This document shows, piece after piece, positions 25,735 to 34,758 of a DNA stretch of 64,000 bases (positions are counted from its first letter, which is position 1; each line of letters begins with the position of its first letter). Under the pieces are notes generated by a model. The model did no database searches, was not told the DNA's origin, and worked only from the letters and a program-made list of their open reading frames with translations. The translations under genes were made by a program, and so were the position numbers. Location of the stretch: contig OZ252041.1 of NCBI GenBank assembly GCA_965247995.1, positions 310,001 to 374,000 of the forward strand, read 5' to 3'. This stretch comes from JASLZO01 sp965247995 (GTDB taxonomy: Bacteria > Chloroflexota > Dehalococcoidia > UBA6926).

Positions 25735-26966
25735 CCCCTACTCACCTTTCGGCAGCATACGGGCGACTTGCCCCCGCGACGTGCGCGGCGCTCCTTACCG
25801 TCGCTCTCGTTCTTTCTGGTTTGGCGGGAAGCCCGAATGCCTCGGCACAGGGAATCCCGGACCCACCGGGCACCGAGAATTCGTTCACGATCCGCGTGAC
25901 GAATGGCACTGCATCAGGGTCGGATGGCGGCCCATACGATGTCACACTGCAGGCGTTCAGGGGTGACGACGAGGTTACACGGTGGACCAACCAGGCAGAC
26001 AGCTCAGGCGCTGTGTTGTTCGATCTCATCACTGCGACCGATCTTGTGTACGTAGCATCAACGGTTCATCACGGTGTCCGCTACTTCGGGGACCCGATCT
26101 CGGCATCGAACACCGAAACGAGAGAGGCCGAACTGACCGTGTACGACCTGACTTCGGACCCCACCTTGCTCCGTCTTGCCGGGGATAACATGGTCGTCTT
26201 GGGTCCCGACGGCGATAGCGGGACGCTTCGGATGATGCAGGTCACGACCGTCGAGAATGCCGGTGACCGGACCTTCGTTGGCTCAACCAACAACGCGCGG
26301 TCCGCCACGATGAGATTGCCGCTACCGGACCAAGCCTTCGACGTGGAGGCAATGCACGATCCCGGGAGCTTGGTGCTCGACCCAGATACCAATCGCCTCT
26401 TTAGCACCAGACCGGTGCTTCCCGGGCGCGAGGACCTCGTGCTGACGTATCGCCTGCTGTACCGGGGAAGTGGGCACCAAATTAGAAAGGAATACCCGTA
26501 CCCTGCAGAGACGGTTCGCCTGTTAGTCCCCGAGGACATCTCACCACTGCTCAGCGAAGTGTGGACAACGCGGGGCCGGACGGAGGTCGCTGGAGCTGTG
26601 TACGAAACCTTCGAGCTGTTGGATGGCGTCCCTGACATAGGCGCGCGTGTGTCCGCCCAACTCGTGGGGTTGCCCATCTCGGCGGGCGAACGCAGCGACA
26701 CCTTTGGCACGAGGCTCCGCTACGGCGCAGTTGCATCCGGTGCTGTGGCTATCGCCGCACCCGCTGCGTACGGCTGGTATTGGTCGCGACGGCGTCGGGA
26801 GCACCTGATCGCCGCGCCGCCCGCCACGCGGTCATTCACTATCGAGGAGTTAACCACCCTCCAGTTGGCGTTCGAGACCGGAGAGATGAGCGAGACAGAG
26901 TACCGGGCCGCTCGAGAGCAATGGATTGTGGACCTCCGTCGCCAGCTGGAGGAGGACGGTCTGTGA
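25731..26966 (+). CDS. Secreted membrane-anchored protein of unknown function within the ccm operon
   Basis: A 411-residue protein of unrecognised family. It has a signal peptide (about 1-40) and then a beta-rich outside domain that begins like a carboxypeptidase-regulatory-like or transthyretin-like fold (NSFTIRVTNGTASG...YDVTLQAFRG). A second beta domain (about 150-325) follows, then one membrane helix (about 333-352), a basic cytoplasmic stretch, and a 45-residue tail (EELTTLQLAFETGEMSETEYR) that resembles the helix of the preceding CcmI-like protein. It overlaps the gene before it (TTGA) and ccmA after it (GTGA), so it is probably part of the Ccm machinery. No catalytic residues were recognised. 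Confidence 0.75.
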   Translation: MTPTHLSAAYGRLAPATCAALLTVALVLSGLAGSPNASAQGIPDPPGTENSFTIRVTNGTASGSDGGPYDVTLQAFRGDDEVTRWTNQADSSGAVLFDLITATDLVYVASTVHHGVRYFGDPISASNTETREAELTVYDLTSDPTLLRLAGDNMVVLGPDGDSGTLRMMQVTTVENAGDRTFVGSTNNARSATMRLPLPDQAFDVEAMHDPGSLVLDPDTNRLFSTRPVLPGREDLVLTYRLLYRGSGHQIRKEYPYPAETVRLLVPEDISPLLSEVWTTRGRTEVAGAVYETFELLDGVPDIGARVSAQLVGLPISAGERSDTFGTRLRYGAVASGAVAIAAPAAYGWYWSRRRREHLIAAPPATRSFTIEELTTLQLAFETGEMSETEYRAAREQWIVDLRRQLEEDGL

Positions 26967-27712
26967 CATTGGGCAACCGAACCGCGGCAACGGCCCAGAA
27001 TGGAGGGCCAGCGATCGCCTGCCAGGGCCTGGCTAAGGACTACGGCGAAACGGTCGCTCTTCGGAGCACAAATCTCGTGATCGATCGCGGGCAGCGGGTA
27101 GCCGTGTTCGGACGGAACGGCGCCGGCAAGACCACGTTAATCAAGGCGTTTGCCGGGTTATTGAGACCATCGGCAGGCACTGTCAGGGTGTTTGGCGCCC
27201 AACCCTGGAGTTCCTCTGGGGCCGCGCGCGCTCACGTCGGGCTCATCACGCATCAGAGCTTCCTTTACGAGGAGCTCAACGCACGCGAGAACCTTCGCTT
27301 CTACGCAGCGTTGTACGGCGTCCAAGATGCGCCGGCCCGGATCGAGACGGTCCTATCCACGTTCGGCTTATCGCACCGCGCCCGTCAACCGGTTCGTACA
27401 CTCTCGCGCGGTCTCCAGCAACGGGTCGCCCTTGCGAGAGCGATGGTCCACAACCCGCCGGTCTTGCTCCTCGACGAGCCGGACACGGGACTGGACCCGC
27501 TGGCCCGTCAGAGTCTGGAGGACGTGATCGAAGATGCGGGGAGCCGGTTAACGGTAATCACGGCGACCCATGACGTCGATTGGGGGTTGCGCCTGGCCGA
27601 CCGTTCGATTGTCTTAGAGGCAGGCGGGATTGCGCATGACTCAGGGGATCGTCCGCCCGACCACGAGGCGGTAATGCGCGTCCTACTGAACGGCGGGACT
27701 CGGGTTTCGTGA
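26963..27712 (+). CDS. ccmA: Heme exporter ATP-binding protein CcmA
   Basis: A 249-residue ABC ATPase that drives release of holo-CcmE. Walker A is GRNGAGKTT near residue 51, the Q-loop is LITHQSFLYEELNARENL, the ABC signature is the divergent LSRGLQQRVALARA near 149, and Walker B is LLLDEPDTGLDP near 170. The switch histidine is in ITATHDVDW. The GTG at 26963 overlaps the previous stop by 4 nt. An in-frame start at 26780 would add an unrelated arginine-rich stretch lying inside the preceding gene and was rejected. Coupled to ccmB by another 4-nt overlap. Confidence 0.93.
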   Translation: MTLGNRTAATAQNGGPAIACQGLAKDYGETVALRSTNLVIDRGQRVAVFGRNGAGKTTLIKAFAGLLRPSAGTVRVFGAQPWSSSGAARAHVGLITHQSFLYEELNARENLRFYAALYGVQDAPARIETVLSTFGLSHRARQPVRTLSRGLQQRVALARAMVHNPPVLLLDEPDTGLDPLARQSLEDVIEDAGSRLTVITATHDVDWGLRLADRSIVLEAGGIAHDSGDRPPDHEAVMRVLLNGGTRVS

Positions 27713-28392
27713 CTCGCCCACCGTCGCTCGTACAGCAGATCGCCATCCTCGCCGCCAAGGAGTTGGCGCTGGAGTTGCGCTCTCGGGAAACGGTGCCGGC
27801 CATTGTCATCTTCGCGGTAGCATCGCTGATCACTTTCCAGTTTGCGTTCGATCTCCGCGGACCGACGACGACGCTCGTGACGCCGGGGGTCATCTGGATT
27901 GCGATCTTGTTCGCGAGTCTGCTGGCGCTCAGCCGGTCGTTCGCCCGCGAACTTGAACGTGGGTCCCTCGACGGGATCCTTGCCGCACCGGTCGATCCAT
28001 CTGCGCTGTACTTTGCGAAGGTGATCGGGAACCTGACGTTCCTTCTCATATTGGTTGCCGTGACGGTCCCGCTCAGCGCAGCGCTGTTCGGCATAGACCT
28101 GTTCAAGCCTCTCCTGCTGTTGGTGCTTCTCCTAGGCAGCCTCGGCATCGCGGCTGTGGGCACAATACTTTCCGCCGTGGCAGCGAACACGCGCGCGAGG
28201 GAGGCGCTGCTCCCGATCCTCCTTATGCCAATGTTGGTACCCGTGATCCTGGGCGCAGTGCGCGGCACCGGACTGGTTATGGACGGGCGGCCCTGGAACG
28301 AGGTTCAGAGCTGGGCCAGCATGTTGCTCGCTTATGACGTTCTGTTCGTGGCGCTCTCGGCGTTACTATTCCACTACGTTGTGGAGCAGTAG
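27709..28392 (+). CDS. ccmB: Heme exporter membrane protein CcmB
   Basis: A 227-residue polytopic partner of CcmA with six helices. The CcmB opening AILAAKELALELRSRE is followed by the conserved FARELERGSLDGILAAPVDPSALYFAKV near residue 82. The late PILLMPMLVPVILGAVRGTG comes next. GTG start at 27709, overlapping ccmA. A membrane gene for CcmC would be expected next but is absent. Confidence 0.92.
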   Translation: MTRPPSLVQQIAILAAKELALELRSRETVPAIVIFAVASLITFQFAFDLRGPTTTLVTPGVIWIAILFASLLALSRSFARELERGSLDGILAAPVDPSALYFAKVIGNLTFLLILVAVTVPLSAALFGIDLFKPLLLLVLLLGSLGIAAVGTILSAVAANTRAREALLPILLMPMLVPVILGAVRGTGLVMDGRPWNEVQSWASMLLAYDVLFVALSALLFHYVVEQ

Positions 28393-28439
28393 ACGAGTCT
28401 GCGATCATTCCTATCCGCACACAACACACGGAGACGTAG

Positions 28440-28646
28440 ATGCCTGACGGTTCATTCGGGGACTTTAGTCCCACGTTCGTGTTTCTGACGTTCAGCATTG
28501 TTTGGCTCGTACTATTCGGCTACGTCTTCTATGTGGCCCGGCGTCAATCTGACATCCGGCATGATCTGGATGACCTCAGGCGAGAGATCAGCCAACCAGG
28601 GTCTGGAGGCGGACCTGAGCCATCGGAGCCATCAGCAACCGCCTGA
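28440..28646 (+). CDS. ccmD: CcmD-like small membrane protein
   Basis: A 68-residue protein with one membrane helix (about 13-33) followed by RRQSDIRHDLDDLRREI, a charged helix that matches the CcmD pattern (YVFYVARRQ...L..L). CcmD holds CcmC and CcmE in one complex. It is the last gene of the ccm operon. Its stop is 37 nt from the end of the convergent ctaA-ctaB gene. Confidence 0.7.
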   Translation: MPDGSFGDFSPTFVFLTFSIVWLVLFGYVFYVARRQSDIRHDLDDLRREISQPGSGGGPEPSEPSATA

Positions 28647-28683
28647 ACTGCCGACGCACCATCTACAGGTTGGACGCCACCAC

Positions 28684-30585
28684 TCAGATGGACGCGTCGA
28701 CCATCACGACGAGGAAGACAAGAGCCAAGTACAGGATCGAGTACTTATAGAGCCTGAGCGTTGCTGCTCTGTGCTTCTCCTTGAGGAGTCGCCAGGCGTA
28801 GTACCCGAATAACCCTCCAAGAACCAACACCACCCCAAGGTAGAGGAAACCCAGGCTGTTCGTGCTGAGAAAGAACATCACCGCCAGCAGGTTCACGAGC
28901 ACCACGTAGAGGAAGATCGACCACTGCGTCGCGGTCTCCCCCTGGACCACGGGCAACATCGGCACATTCGCCCGCGCGTAGTCATCTTGGATGAGCAGAG
29001 ATAAAGCCCAGAAATGCGGCGGCGTCCAGAAGAAGATGATGGCGAATAGATAGAGGGCCGGTAGGTCCAGACCACCAGTGACCCCCGCCCACCCCACGAG
29101 AGGCGGAACTGCCCCCGCTGCGCCTCCGATCACGATGTTCTGAACTGTGGTCCGCTTCAACCACATCGTATAGACGAACACGTAGAACAACGAACCGCCA
29201 ACCGCCAACGACGCCGCGAGGACATTCGCGACGGAGGCCAGCAGTGCGAACGACGCGACGTTGAGAGCTACGCCGAACGTGATTGCAAACTGAGGGCTAA
29301 TCCGTCCACTGGCGACGGGGCGTTGGCGTGTCCGCACCATGGCCCGATCGATTCCTCCTTCGAGACCATGGTTGATTGACCCCGCGCCCCCGGATGCGAG
29401 CGCGCCGCCGATGAGAACCGCCGCAGCGATCGATAGCGGCGGCATCCCACGCGACGCCAACACCATGCCCCCAGTTGCAGTCACGAGGAGGAGGATCATC
29501 ACACGGGGCTTCGTGAGCGTCACTAAGTCCATAAGGAACGAGGGCGACGTTCCTGTGCCGCCTTCCCCCCCTCGCGCCGGAACGTTGCCGGTGTCCGTAC
29601 GGGTCAGCGCCACCGTCCAGCCGCTCACAAGCGCTATGAGAAGTACCGCACTCCCCCACATCCCCGTGGCGAGAGCGATGTGAAGTACCCGGGGGAACTG
29701 ATCGAAGTTCATCCACGGAATCAACGCGCCGACGAGGATTTGGAGCACCAGGACATGTACGAGTACAAGCGCAACTCGACCGATCAGTCGCGATTGATCT
29801 CGGTGCGCCCACGCAATCCGGACGAGGATGACCGACGCGAACAGCGCGCCGAGGACTACGAGCCGGTGCGCCAACTGAATCGCCTGCCGCTCCGTGGCTG
29901 GGATCAAGTTGCCATCACATAACGGCCACCCGCTCAGCCCGCCGCCACATACGATCGTTGCTCCCTCCGCGACGACATACGCCCCGGAGAGGATCGAGAG
30001 CATCGTCGCTATCAGGACGATCAGCGACCACCGGATCAAGCGGGAGGGGTCTACATCGGCTGAGTGCAACGCTGCCCGGATCCTGGAACCCGCGCCACTC
30101 GCCACTACCGCAGAAACGATCAGGGCCGCGAACACGGTTTCCGCCGTCGCAAGATGGAGCGTAACGATCATCGGCGGCAGGTGGGCCAACACCGTAATTC
30201 CACCGAGGACGGCGACGAAGATGAGGAAACCAAAAGCAACCGATGCCGGCAACAATACTCGCTGCGCGTCCCCCCGGCGGAGGAGCGTTGCTAACATCGT
30301 TTGCACGAACAACGCCGCCACCAACAGGATCACCAAGCTTCCGAAGAGCCGGTGCGAATACTCAATGAGGACGTAGTAGTCTAGTGGCGGGATTAACCGC
30401 CCATGACACAGCGGCCAGTCAGGGCACGCAAGGCCAGCTCCAGAAACGCGAACGAAGCTGCCGAGGCTGATTTGACCGAACGTCGCAGTCGCGGCAGCGA
30501 TAGCGACCCACAAGGACACTGTGGCGCTGAAAACGCCCGAGCGCGTCGGTCCCCCAGCTGTCACACCGATCCGAGCATCAGCCAT
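28684..30585 (-). CDS. Heme A synthase fused to protoheme IX farnesyltransferase (CtaA-CtaB)
   Basis: A 633-residue polytopic enzyme that covers both steps from heme B to heme A. The N-terminal half (about 1-310) is CtaA. It has SGAGLACPDWPLCHG and VCGGGLSGWPLCDG, each with the paired cysteines, the heme histidines in IEYSHRLFGS and QLAHRLVVLG, and eight helices. The C-terminal half (about 335-633) is the UbiA-type prenyltransferase CtaB. LTKPRVM comes first, then NHGLEGGIDRAMVRTRQRP in place of the usual N-x3-D-x3-D, and HFWALSLLIQDDYARA as the second Asp-rich motif. The ATG overlaps the ctaG stop by 8 nt. Such fusions are known in several phyla. Confidence 0.93.
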   Translation of the reverse strand: MADARIGVTAGGPTRSGVFSATVSLWVAIAAATATFGQISLGSFVRVSGAGLACPDWPLCHGRLIPPLDYYVLIEYSHRLFGSLVILLVAALFVQTMLATLLRRGDAQRVLLPASVAFGFLIFVAVLGGITVLAHLPPMIVTLHLATAETVFAALIVSAVVASGAGSRIRAALHSADVDPSRLIRWSLIVLIATMLSILSGAYVVAEGATIVCGGGLSGWPLCDGNLIPATERQAIQLAHRLVVLGALFASVILVRIAWAHRDQSRLIGRVALVLVHVLVLQILVGALIPWMNFDQFPRVLHIALATGMWGSAVLLIALVSGWTVALTRTDTGNVPARGGEGGTGTSPSFLMDLVTLTKPRVMILLLVTATGGMVLASRGMPPLSIAAAVLIGGALASGGAGSINHGLEGGIDRAMVRTRQRPVASGRISPQFAITFGVALNVASFALLASVANVLAASLAVGGSLFYVFVYTMWLKRTTVQNIVIGGAAGAVPPLVGWAGVTGGLDLPALYLFAIIFFWTPPHFWALSLLIQDDYARANVPMLPVVQGETATQWSIFLYVVLVNLLAVMFFLSTNSLGFLYLGVVLVLGGLFGYYAWRLLKEKHRAATLRLYKYSILYLALVFLVVMVDASI

Positions 30586-31462
30586 TCGACACCCGACGCG
30601 CGACGGGCATCGATCCAGCCGCGAGTGCCGTTTGCCGTCGTTCCGTCTCCTCCTCGTCCTTCTTCATGGCGACCACAAACAGAGCTGCCATCGCGGTGAA
30701 GTAGGCAATCATCGCGCCGATCCACATCATCAATCCACCGATCTGTTGGTCCTCCAACGGCCCGATTCCCCAGATCCGGGATCCGGTCGCGTACGGTTCG
30801 TACCAAGGCTCTGAAGCGAACGTCAGCATCGCGGCGAGAGGAAGGCTCTGCGTAAGAGCCAACACGACATAGGCAAACCGTCCTAGGTACGGTATTCGCG
30901 CCCGGAACGGTGTCGGGTCGATTATGAGCCACCAAAAGAGGAGCCCGACGCCCATAAACGCGGCGTGCTCCAATGCATGCACCAACTCGTTTTCGATCGC
31001 GGTGGTGTACAGCGGGGGCATGTGCCACGACCACAGGGTCACCACGAACGCGCTCCACGCGACCATCGGGTGGGACACGTAGTGGAGCACCCACCGTGTG
31101 TTGCGTGATCGAGCACCTCGAACGACCGTGTTGCGGCGCAGGATCGCGGGCAGACCCCGCGTCATGGGTAGCAGCGGCGCACCGAGCAGGATCAACGGTG
31201 CGGCACCGAAAACCAACAGCAGATGTTGCACCATGTGGAAGAGGAACATCCGCTCCGACAGCGCATCGAGCGGCGACATCAACGCCACCAGTGCCGCAAG
31301 AATCCCTGCATAAAACGCGTAGGGACGCCACCATGAAATGACCGCGTCTCCGAGGTTCCGCAGATCCACCATTCCGCGCCCGTAAGCAACGGACGCGAAA
31401 CCCGCCGTCGCTACCACAACCGGATCAAGCGACCAGGAACCCGCGAATTCCATGACCGTCAC
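30578..31462 (-). CDS. ctaG: Cytochrome c oxidase assembly factor CtaG (caa3 type)
   Basis: A 294-residue membrane protein with about seven helices, matching the caa3_CtaG family that helps mature the copper centre of caa3-type oxidases. Features are YAFYAGILAALVALMSPLDALSERMFLFHMVQHLLLV (conserved acidic residue and histidines, about 48-84), a WHMPPLY motif near 145 and EHAAFMGVGLLFWW near 165. It is the next-to-last gene of the cox operon, 128 nt after the small membrane protein gene. Start Met1 or Met4. Confidence 0.88.
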   Translation of the reverse strand: MTVMEFAGSWSLDPVVVATAGFASVAYGRGMVDLRNLGDAVISWWRPYAFYAGILAALVALMSPLDALSERMFLFHMVQHLLLVFGAAPLILLGAPLLPMTRGLPAILRRNTVVRGARSRNTRWVLHYVSHPMVAWSAFVVTLWSWHMPPLYTTAIENELVHALEHAAFMGVGLLFWWLIIDPTPFRARIPYLGRFAYVVLALTQSLPLAAMLTFASEPWYEPYATGSRIWGIGPLEDQQIGGLMMWIGAMIAYFTAMAALFVVAMKKDEEETERRQTALAAGSMPVARRVSNG

Positions 31463-31590
31463 GAAGCGACCTCAACAGGAAAGAGACAACAAATCGGCCG
31501 CATTTCACGGCACCCTTCCAGACCATCGTGTTTCAACAAAATTGCGTCGTCCATGCGACGCCAAGACCGAACGTGCCCGCCGGACTCCCG

Positions 31591-31857
31591 TTACTCGTCG
31601 TCCGCGGCCCACACCTTCGCGGCAAGTGCCCCACTGAATAGCACGAGCAGCGTTAAGCCGAGAGCAATAAATACGGGCGTCACGATGTGCTCGTCACCGA
31701 TATTGAACAGGACCGTGTTGAACGCCAACAGTAGCGTGCCGATCGCGACGATGAGCACGCCAGTGACAACCGCAGCAACGACCGGAAGCACGAGCGGTAT
31801 CCAGACGCGATCTCTCGCCGTGTTCGCGCCTTCGTGCTCGTGGTATGTCGACATCAA
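31591..31857 (-). CDS. Small two-helix membrane protein in the cox operon
   Basis: An 88-residue protein with two strongly hydrophobic segments (about 20-46 and 60-80), a polar histidine/glutamate-containing start (STYHEHEGAN) and an acidic end. No family was recognised. Its place between subunit IV and ctaG suggests an accessory or assembly role for the oxidase, by context only. It starts 18 nt after the subunit IV stop. Confidence 0.65.
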   Translation of the reverse strand: MMSTYHEHEGANTARDRVWIPLVLPVVAAVVTGVLIVAIGTLLLAFNTVLFNIGDEHIVTPVFIALGLTLLVLFSGALAAKVWAADDE

Positions 31858-31875
31858 AGATCCCCCTATCGATCG

Positions 31876-32193
31876 TCAGGCAGACGGCAGGTAGAAGTTT
31901 TCAAACAGGGAGACCAGCGCCACCAGCACAGCGACCGCCAGCAGGAAACCACCCACGAACATCGTCGTATACAACCGAGCATCAAACTTCAGATGCATGT
32001 AGTACCCGACGACCATGACGAACTTCGCGGCTGACAGCAACAGAAGGATGGGCACCCACAATGGCCGGAGCGATTCAATAAAAATCACCGCGACCTCGAC
32101 AGAGGTGATCGCCGTCAGGATCACCGCGATGACCGTGTACTTAGCGGGGCTAGGGTGATTCTCTTCGTGTATTTGTGCTTGCTGGGCTACCAT
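31876..32193 (-). CDS. ctaF: Cytochrome c oxidase subunit IV (prokaryotic type)
   Basis: A 105-residue protein with three membrane helices, typical of the small COX4-like subunit of bacterial aa3/caa3 oxidases. PAKYTVIAVILTAITSVEVAVIF opens helix 1, and the hallmark LLLSAAKFVMVVGYYMHLKFD is near residue 51-71. The start at 32193 is the ATG of MVAQQAQIHEENHP, with GAGGTCG shortly upstream. A longer frame running up to 32736 is antisense-like and arginine-rich and was not used. Lies between subunit III and the small membrane protein gene. Confidence 0.88.
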   Translation of the reverse strand: MVAQQAQIHEENHPSPAKYTVIAVILTAITSVEVAVIFIESLRPLWVPILLLLSAAKFVMVVGYYMHLKFDARLYTTMFVGGFLLAVAVLVALVSLFENFYLPSA

Positions 32194-32210
32194 TTGCGAC
32201 CTCTCGGCGA

Positions 32211-32813
32211 TCAGGACGGGATCAGATAAATCACAGTGAAGATGACGATCCAGACGATATCGACGAAGTGCCAATACAAGCCTACGAGCTCCACGTTGAG
32301 GCTGCTGGACTGCGGCACACGACCGAGCAGCGACGCACCGGTCAGGGACAGGAGCATGAAGACCCCCACCGCCACGTGTGCACCGTGGAATCCGGTCAAC
32401 ACGAAGAAGGTCGTGCCGAACAGGTTGGTCGACACTTTCAGACCCTCGTCCACGAAGACCGTGAACTCGTAGAACTGACCGCCCAGGAAGATCGCCCCCA
32501 GCAAGGCGGTGGCGATCAGCCAGACACGGAGCGCCCGCTGGTTCCCGCGCTGGATTGCGGCCAGCGCCAAAACCATCGTCAAGCTGCTCATCAGCAGAAC
32601 GAACGCGCTCACAGACGTGTAGGGGATGTCGAACACGTCTGCGGGGAAAGGACCGACGATGCTCTGTCCCCGATAGATCAGATACGTCGAGATCAGCGAC
32701 CCAAAGAACAGACAGTCGGACGCCAGAAAGGCCCACATGAGGAGCTTTCGGTGGTCGAGACCGGTCGTCGTCGCGTGACCGCCCCCGTGCTCAGCCGCTG
32801 CGCTCTGTGCCAA
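32211..32813 (-). CDS. ctaE: Cytochrome c oxidase subunit III
   Basis: A 200-residue, five-helix short form of subunit III, which stabilises the proton-pumping core. Key stretches are MWAFLASDCLFFGSLISTYL (conserved Glu position replaced by Asp), LLGAIFLGGQFYEF near residue 105, and the signature TGFHGAHVAVGV near 143 followed by YWHFVDIVWIVIF. It sits between subunit I and subunit IV with short gaps. Confidence 0.93.
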   Translation of the reverse strand: MAQSAAAEHGGGHATTTGLDHRKLLMWAFLASDCLFFGSLISTYLIYRGQSIVGPFPADVFDIPYTSVSAFVLLMSSLTMVLALAAIQRGNQRALRVWLIATALLGAIFLGGQFYEFTVFVDEGLKVSTNLFGTTFFVLTGFHGAHVAVGVFMLLSLTGASLLGRVPQSSSLNVELVGLYWHFVDIVWIVIFTVIYLIPS

Positions 32814-32870
32814 CCCTTTAGTCCTCCGCCTTCATGTTCTTGAATGTACTACCGCGGAACATGACACCGG

Positions 32871-34718
32871 CTACTCGGCCGGCTCCATCATCCACCCGAA
32901 CGAACCCCACAGAATCAGCACGATCGCCGGAATCGCGACGAAGATGTGCGTGACGAGCGTGATTCCCAGTAGTCCGATACCCAGCGCGACGACGAACGGA
33001 TAAAACGAGGGACCCGGCATCTCAATGTCGTGGCCGTCGTCGTGCTCGGCCGCGTGGGCCGCATCGGTCGATGCCCCCGCCGGTACCGGATGCGGCAGGT
33101 GTTCCCCGCCATACTTCTCGTCCCAGTACGGTTCACGGCTGTACACGGTCGGGATCTCCCGGAAGTTGTAATGAGGTGGCGGAGACGGGATCGACCACTC
33201 AAGGGTCCGCCCGTCCCACGGGTCTGCACCAGCTTCTTCACCACTGCGAAGGGATCGGCGGACGTTATAGAGGAATACCAGGAACCCAGCAATGATCAGC
33301 AACACTGACGCTGAAGCCACCACGTTCCAGAACTCATATCCCATCCCACCCTCGAACGTGAAATTCCGGCGCGGCATCCCGATCAGCCCTAGGTAGTGCA
33401 TCGGGCCGAACACCAGGTTCATCCCGATAAACACGAGCCAAAAGTGGATCTTCCCCAGCCCATCGTCCAGCAGTCGGCCCGTCATCTTTGGGAACCAGTA
33501 GTAGATCCCGCCAACGATCGCCATGATCGACCCGCCGAACAACACGTAGTGGATGTGCGCGACGATGTAGTACGTATCCGTCTGTTGCAGGTCAGAGGGC
33601 GTCGCTGCATGCGTCATCCCGGAAAGGCCGCCGATCACGAACAGCGCGATGAACCCGATCGCAAACAGGTTCGGCGTCTTCAGACTGATGTTCCCACCCC
33701 ATAGCGTGGCAATCCAGTTGAGGACCTTCACACCAGTCGGGATCGCGATAGTCATCGTTGTGGCAGCGAACACTGCGTCTGGGACGGGACCTAGTCCCGT
33801 CGCGAACATGTGGTGGCTCCATACTGACCAACCCATGAACCCGATGGCTACTCCCGAGAACACCATCACCGGGAACCCGAACAGCGGTTTGCGGGCAAAA
33901 GTTGGCAGAATCTCCGACACGATACCCATTGCGGGCAGGATCAGGATGTAGACCTCCGGGTGTCCGAACACCCAGAAGAGGTGCTGCCAGAGAACGACCG
34001 ATCCGCCGATCCGGTCATTGAAGAAGTTGGCGTCAAAAAAGCGGTCGAACCCCAACTCGATGAGCCCAACGGTGATCACCGGCATCGCCAGCACGAGCAG
34101 CCAGGACGTGATGAACGCCATCCACGTGAAAATCGGCATCCGCATGAGGGACATCCCCGGAGCCCGGAGATTGATGATCGTGACGATGAAGTTGAAAGCA
34201 CCCGCCAACGACGCGAATCCCAGCACGATAAGTCCGAGCACGTAGAAATCCATGCCTACGTCGGGCGAGAACCGGGACGACGTCAGGTTTGCGTACGCGA
34301 ACCAACCTGCGTTCGGCGCGTGGACGGTCAGCCAACCACCGTTCAGGATCAGCGCTCCGAACAGATAGATCCAGTAGCTCAATGCGTTCAACCGCGGAAA
34401 CGCCACATCCCGTGCGCCGATCTGCAACGGGACAATCCAGTTAAAGAACGCGACGCTCATCGGCATGATCGCCAGGAAGATCATCGTCAGCGCATGCATC
34501 GTGAACAGTTGGCTGAACACGTCGGAACTCACGACATTCGCGTTCGGCGTCGTCAACTGGACGCGCATGATCGACGCCTCGATCCCACCGATGAGAAAGA
34601 ACACAAATGACGTCAGCAGATACAGGGTGCCGATCCGTTTGTGGTCGACGGTCGTCAACCAACCCCAAATGCCCGTCGGGTTCTCAGGCCGCCGGAGGAC
34701 TCCTGTTATGACCGCCAT
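32871..34718 (-). CDS. ctaD: Cytochrome c oxidase subunit I
   Basis: Catalytic core of an A-type heme-copper oxidase, 615 residues, twelve or more helices. Ligands are readable: His75 and His390 for heme a, His388 for heme a3, His253, His302 and His303 for CuB. Tyr257 is in the GHPEVY motif that cross-links to CuB. Glu255 in GHPE marks the A1 class with a D proton channel. The C-terminus carries extra residues rich in His and Asp and two further hydrophobic helices, as in subunit I of caa3 oxidases. Start at 34718 (MAVITGVLRRPENPTGIW). Confidence 0.97.
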   Translation of the reverse strand: MAVITGVLRRPENPTGIWGWLTTVDHKRIGTLYLLTSFVFFLIGGIEASIMRVQLTTPNANVVSSDVFSQLFTMHALTMIFLAIMPMSVAFFNWIVPLQIGARDVAFPRLNALSYWIYLFGALILNGGWLTVHAPNAGWFAYANLTSSRFSPDVGMDFYVLGLIVLGFASLAGAFNFIVTIINLRAPGMSLMRMPIFTWMAFITSWLLVLAMPVITVGLIELGFDRFFDANFFNDRIGGSVVLWQHLFWVFGHPEVYILILPAMGIVSEILPTFARKPLFGFPVMVFSGVAIGFMGWSVWSHHMFATGLGPVPDAVFAATTMTIAIPTGVKVLNWIATLWGGNISLKTPNLFAIGFIALFVIGGLSGMTHAATPSDLQQTDTYYIVAHIHYVLFGGSIMAIVGGIYYWFPKMTGRLLDDGLGKIHFWLVFIGMNLVFGPMHYLGLIGMPRRNFTFEGGMGYEFWNVVASASVLLIIAGFLVFLYNVRRSLRSGEEAGADPWDGRTLEWSIPSPPPHYNFREIPTVYSREPYWDEKYGGEHLPHPVPAGASTDAAHAAEHDDGHDIEMPGPSFYPFVVALGIGLLGITLVTHIFVAIPAIVLILWGSFGWMMEPAE

Positions 34719-34758
34719 GCCATGCTCCTCGTCTCTTTCGCGTTTCTCTATGTGACGC

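Noticed and set aside
31876..32736. Longer 286-residue reading of subunit IV
   Set aside because: The extra N-terminal part is in the wrong frame over the subunit III gene and is arginine-rich.
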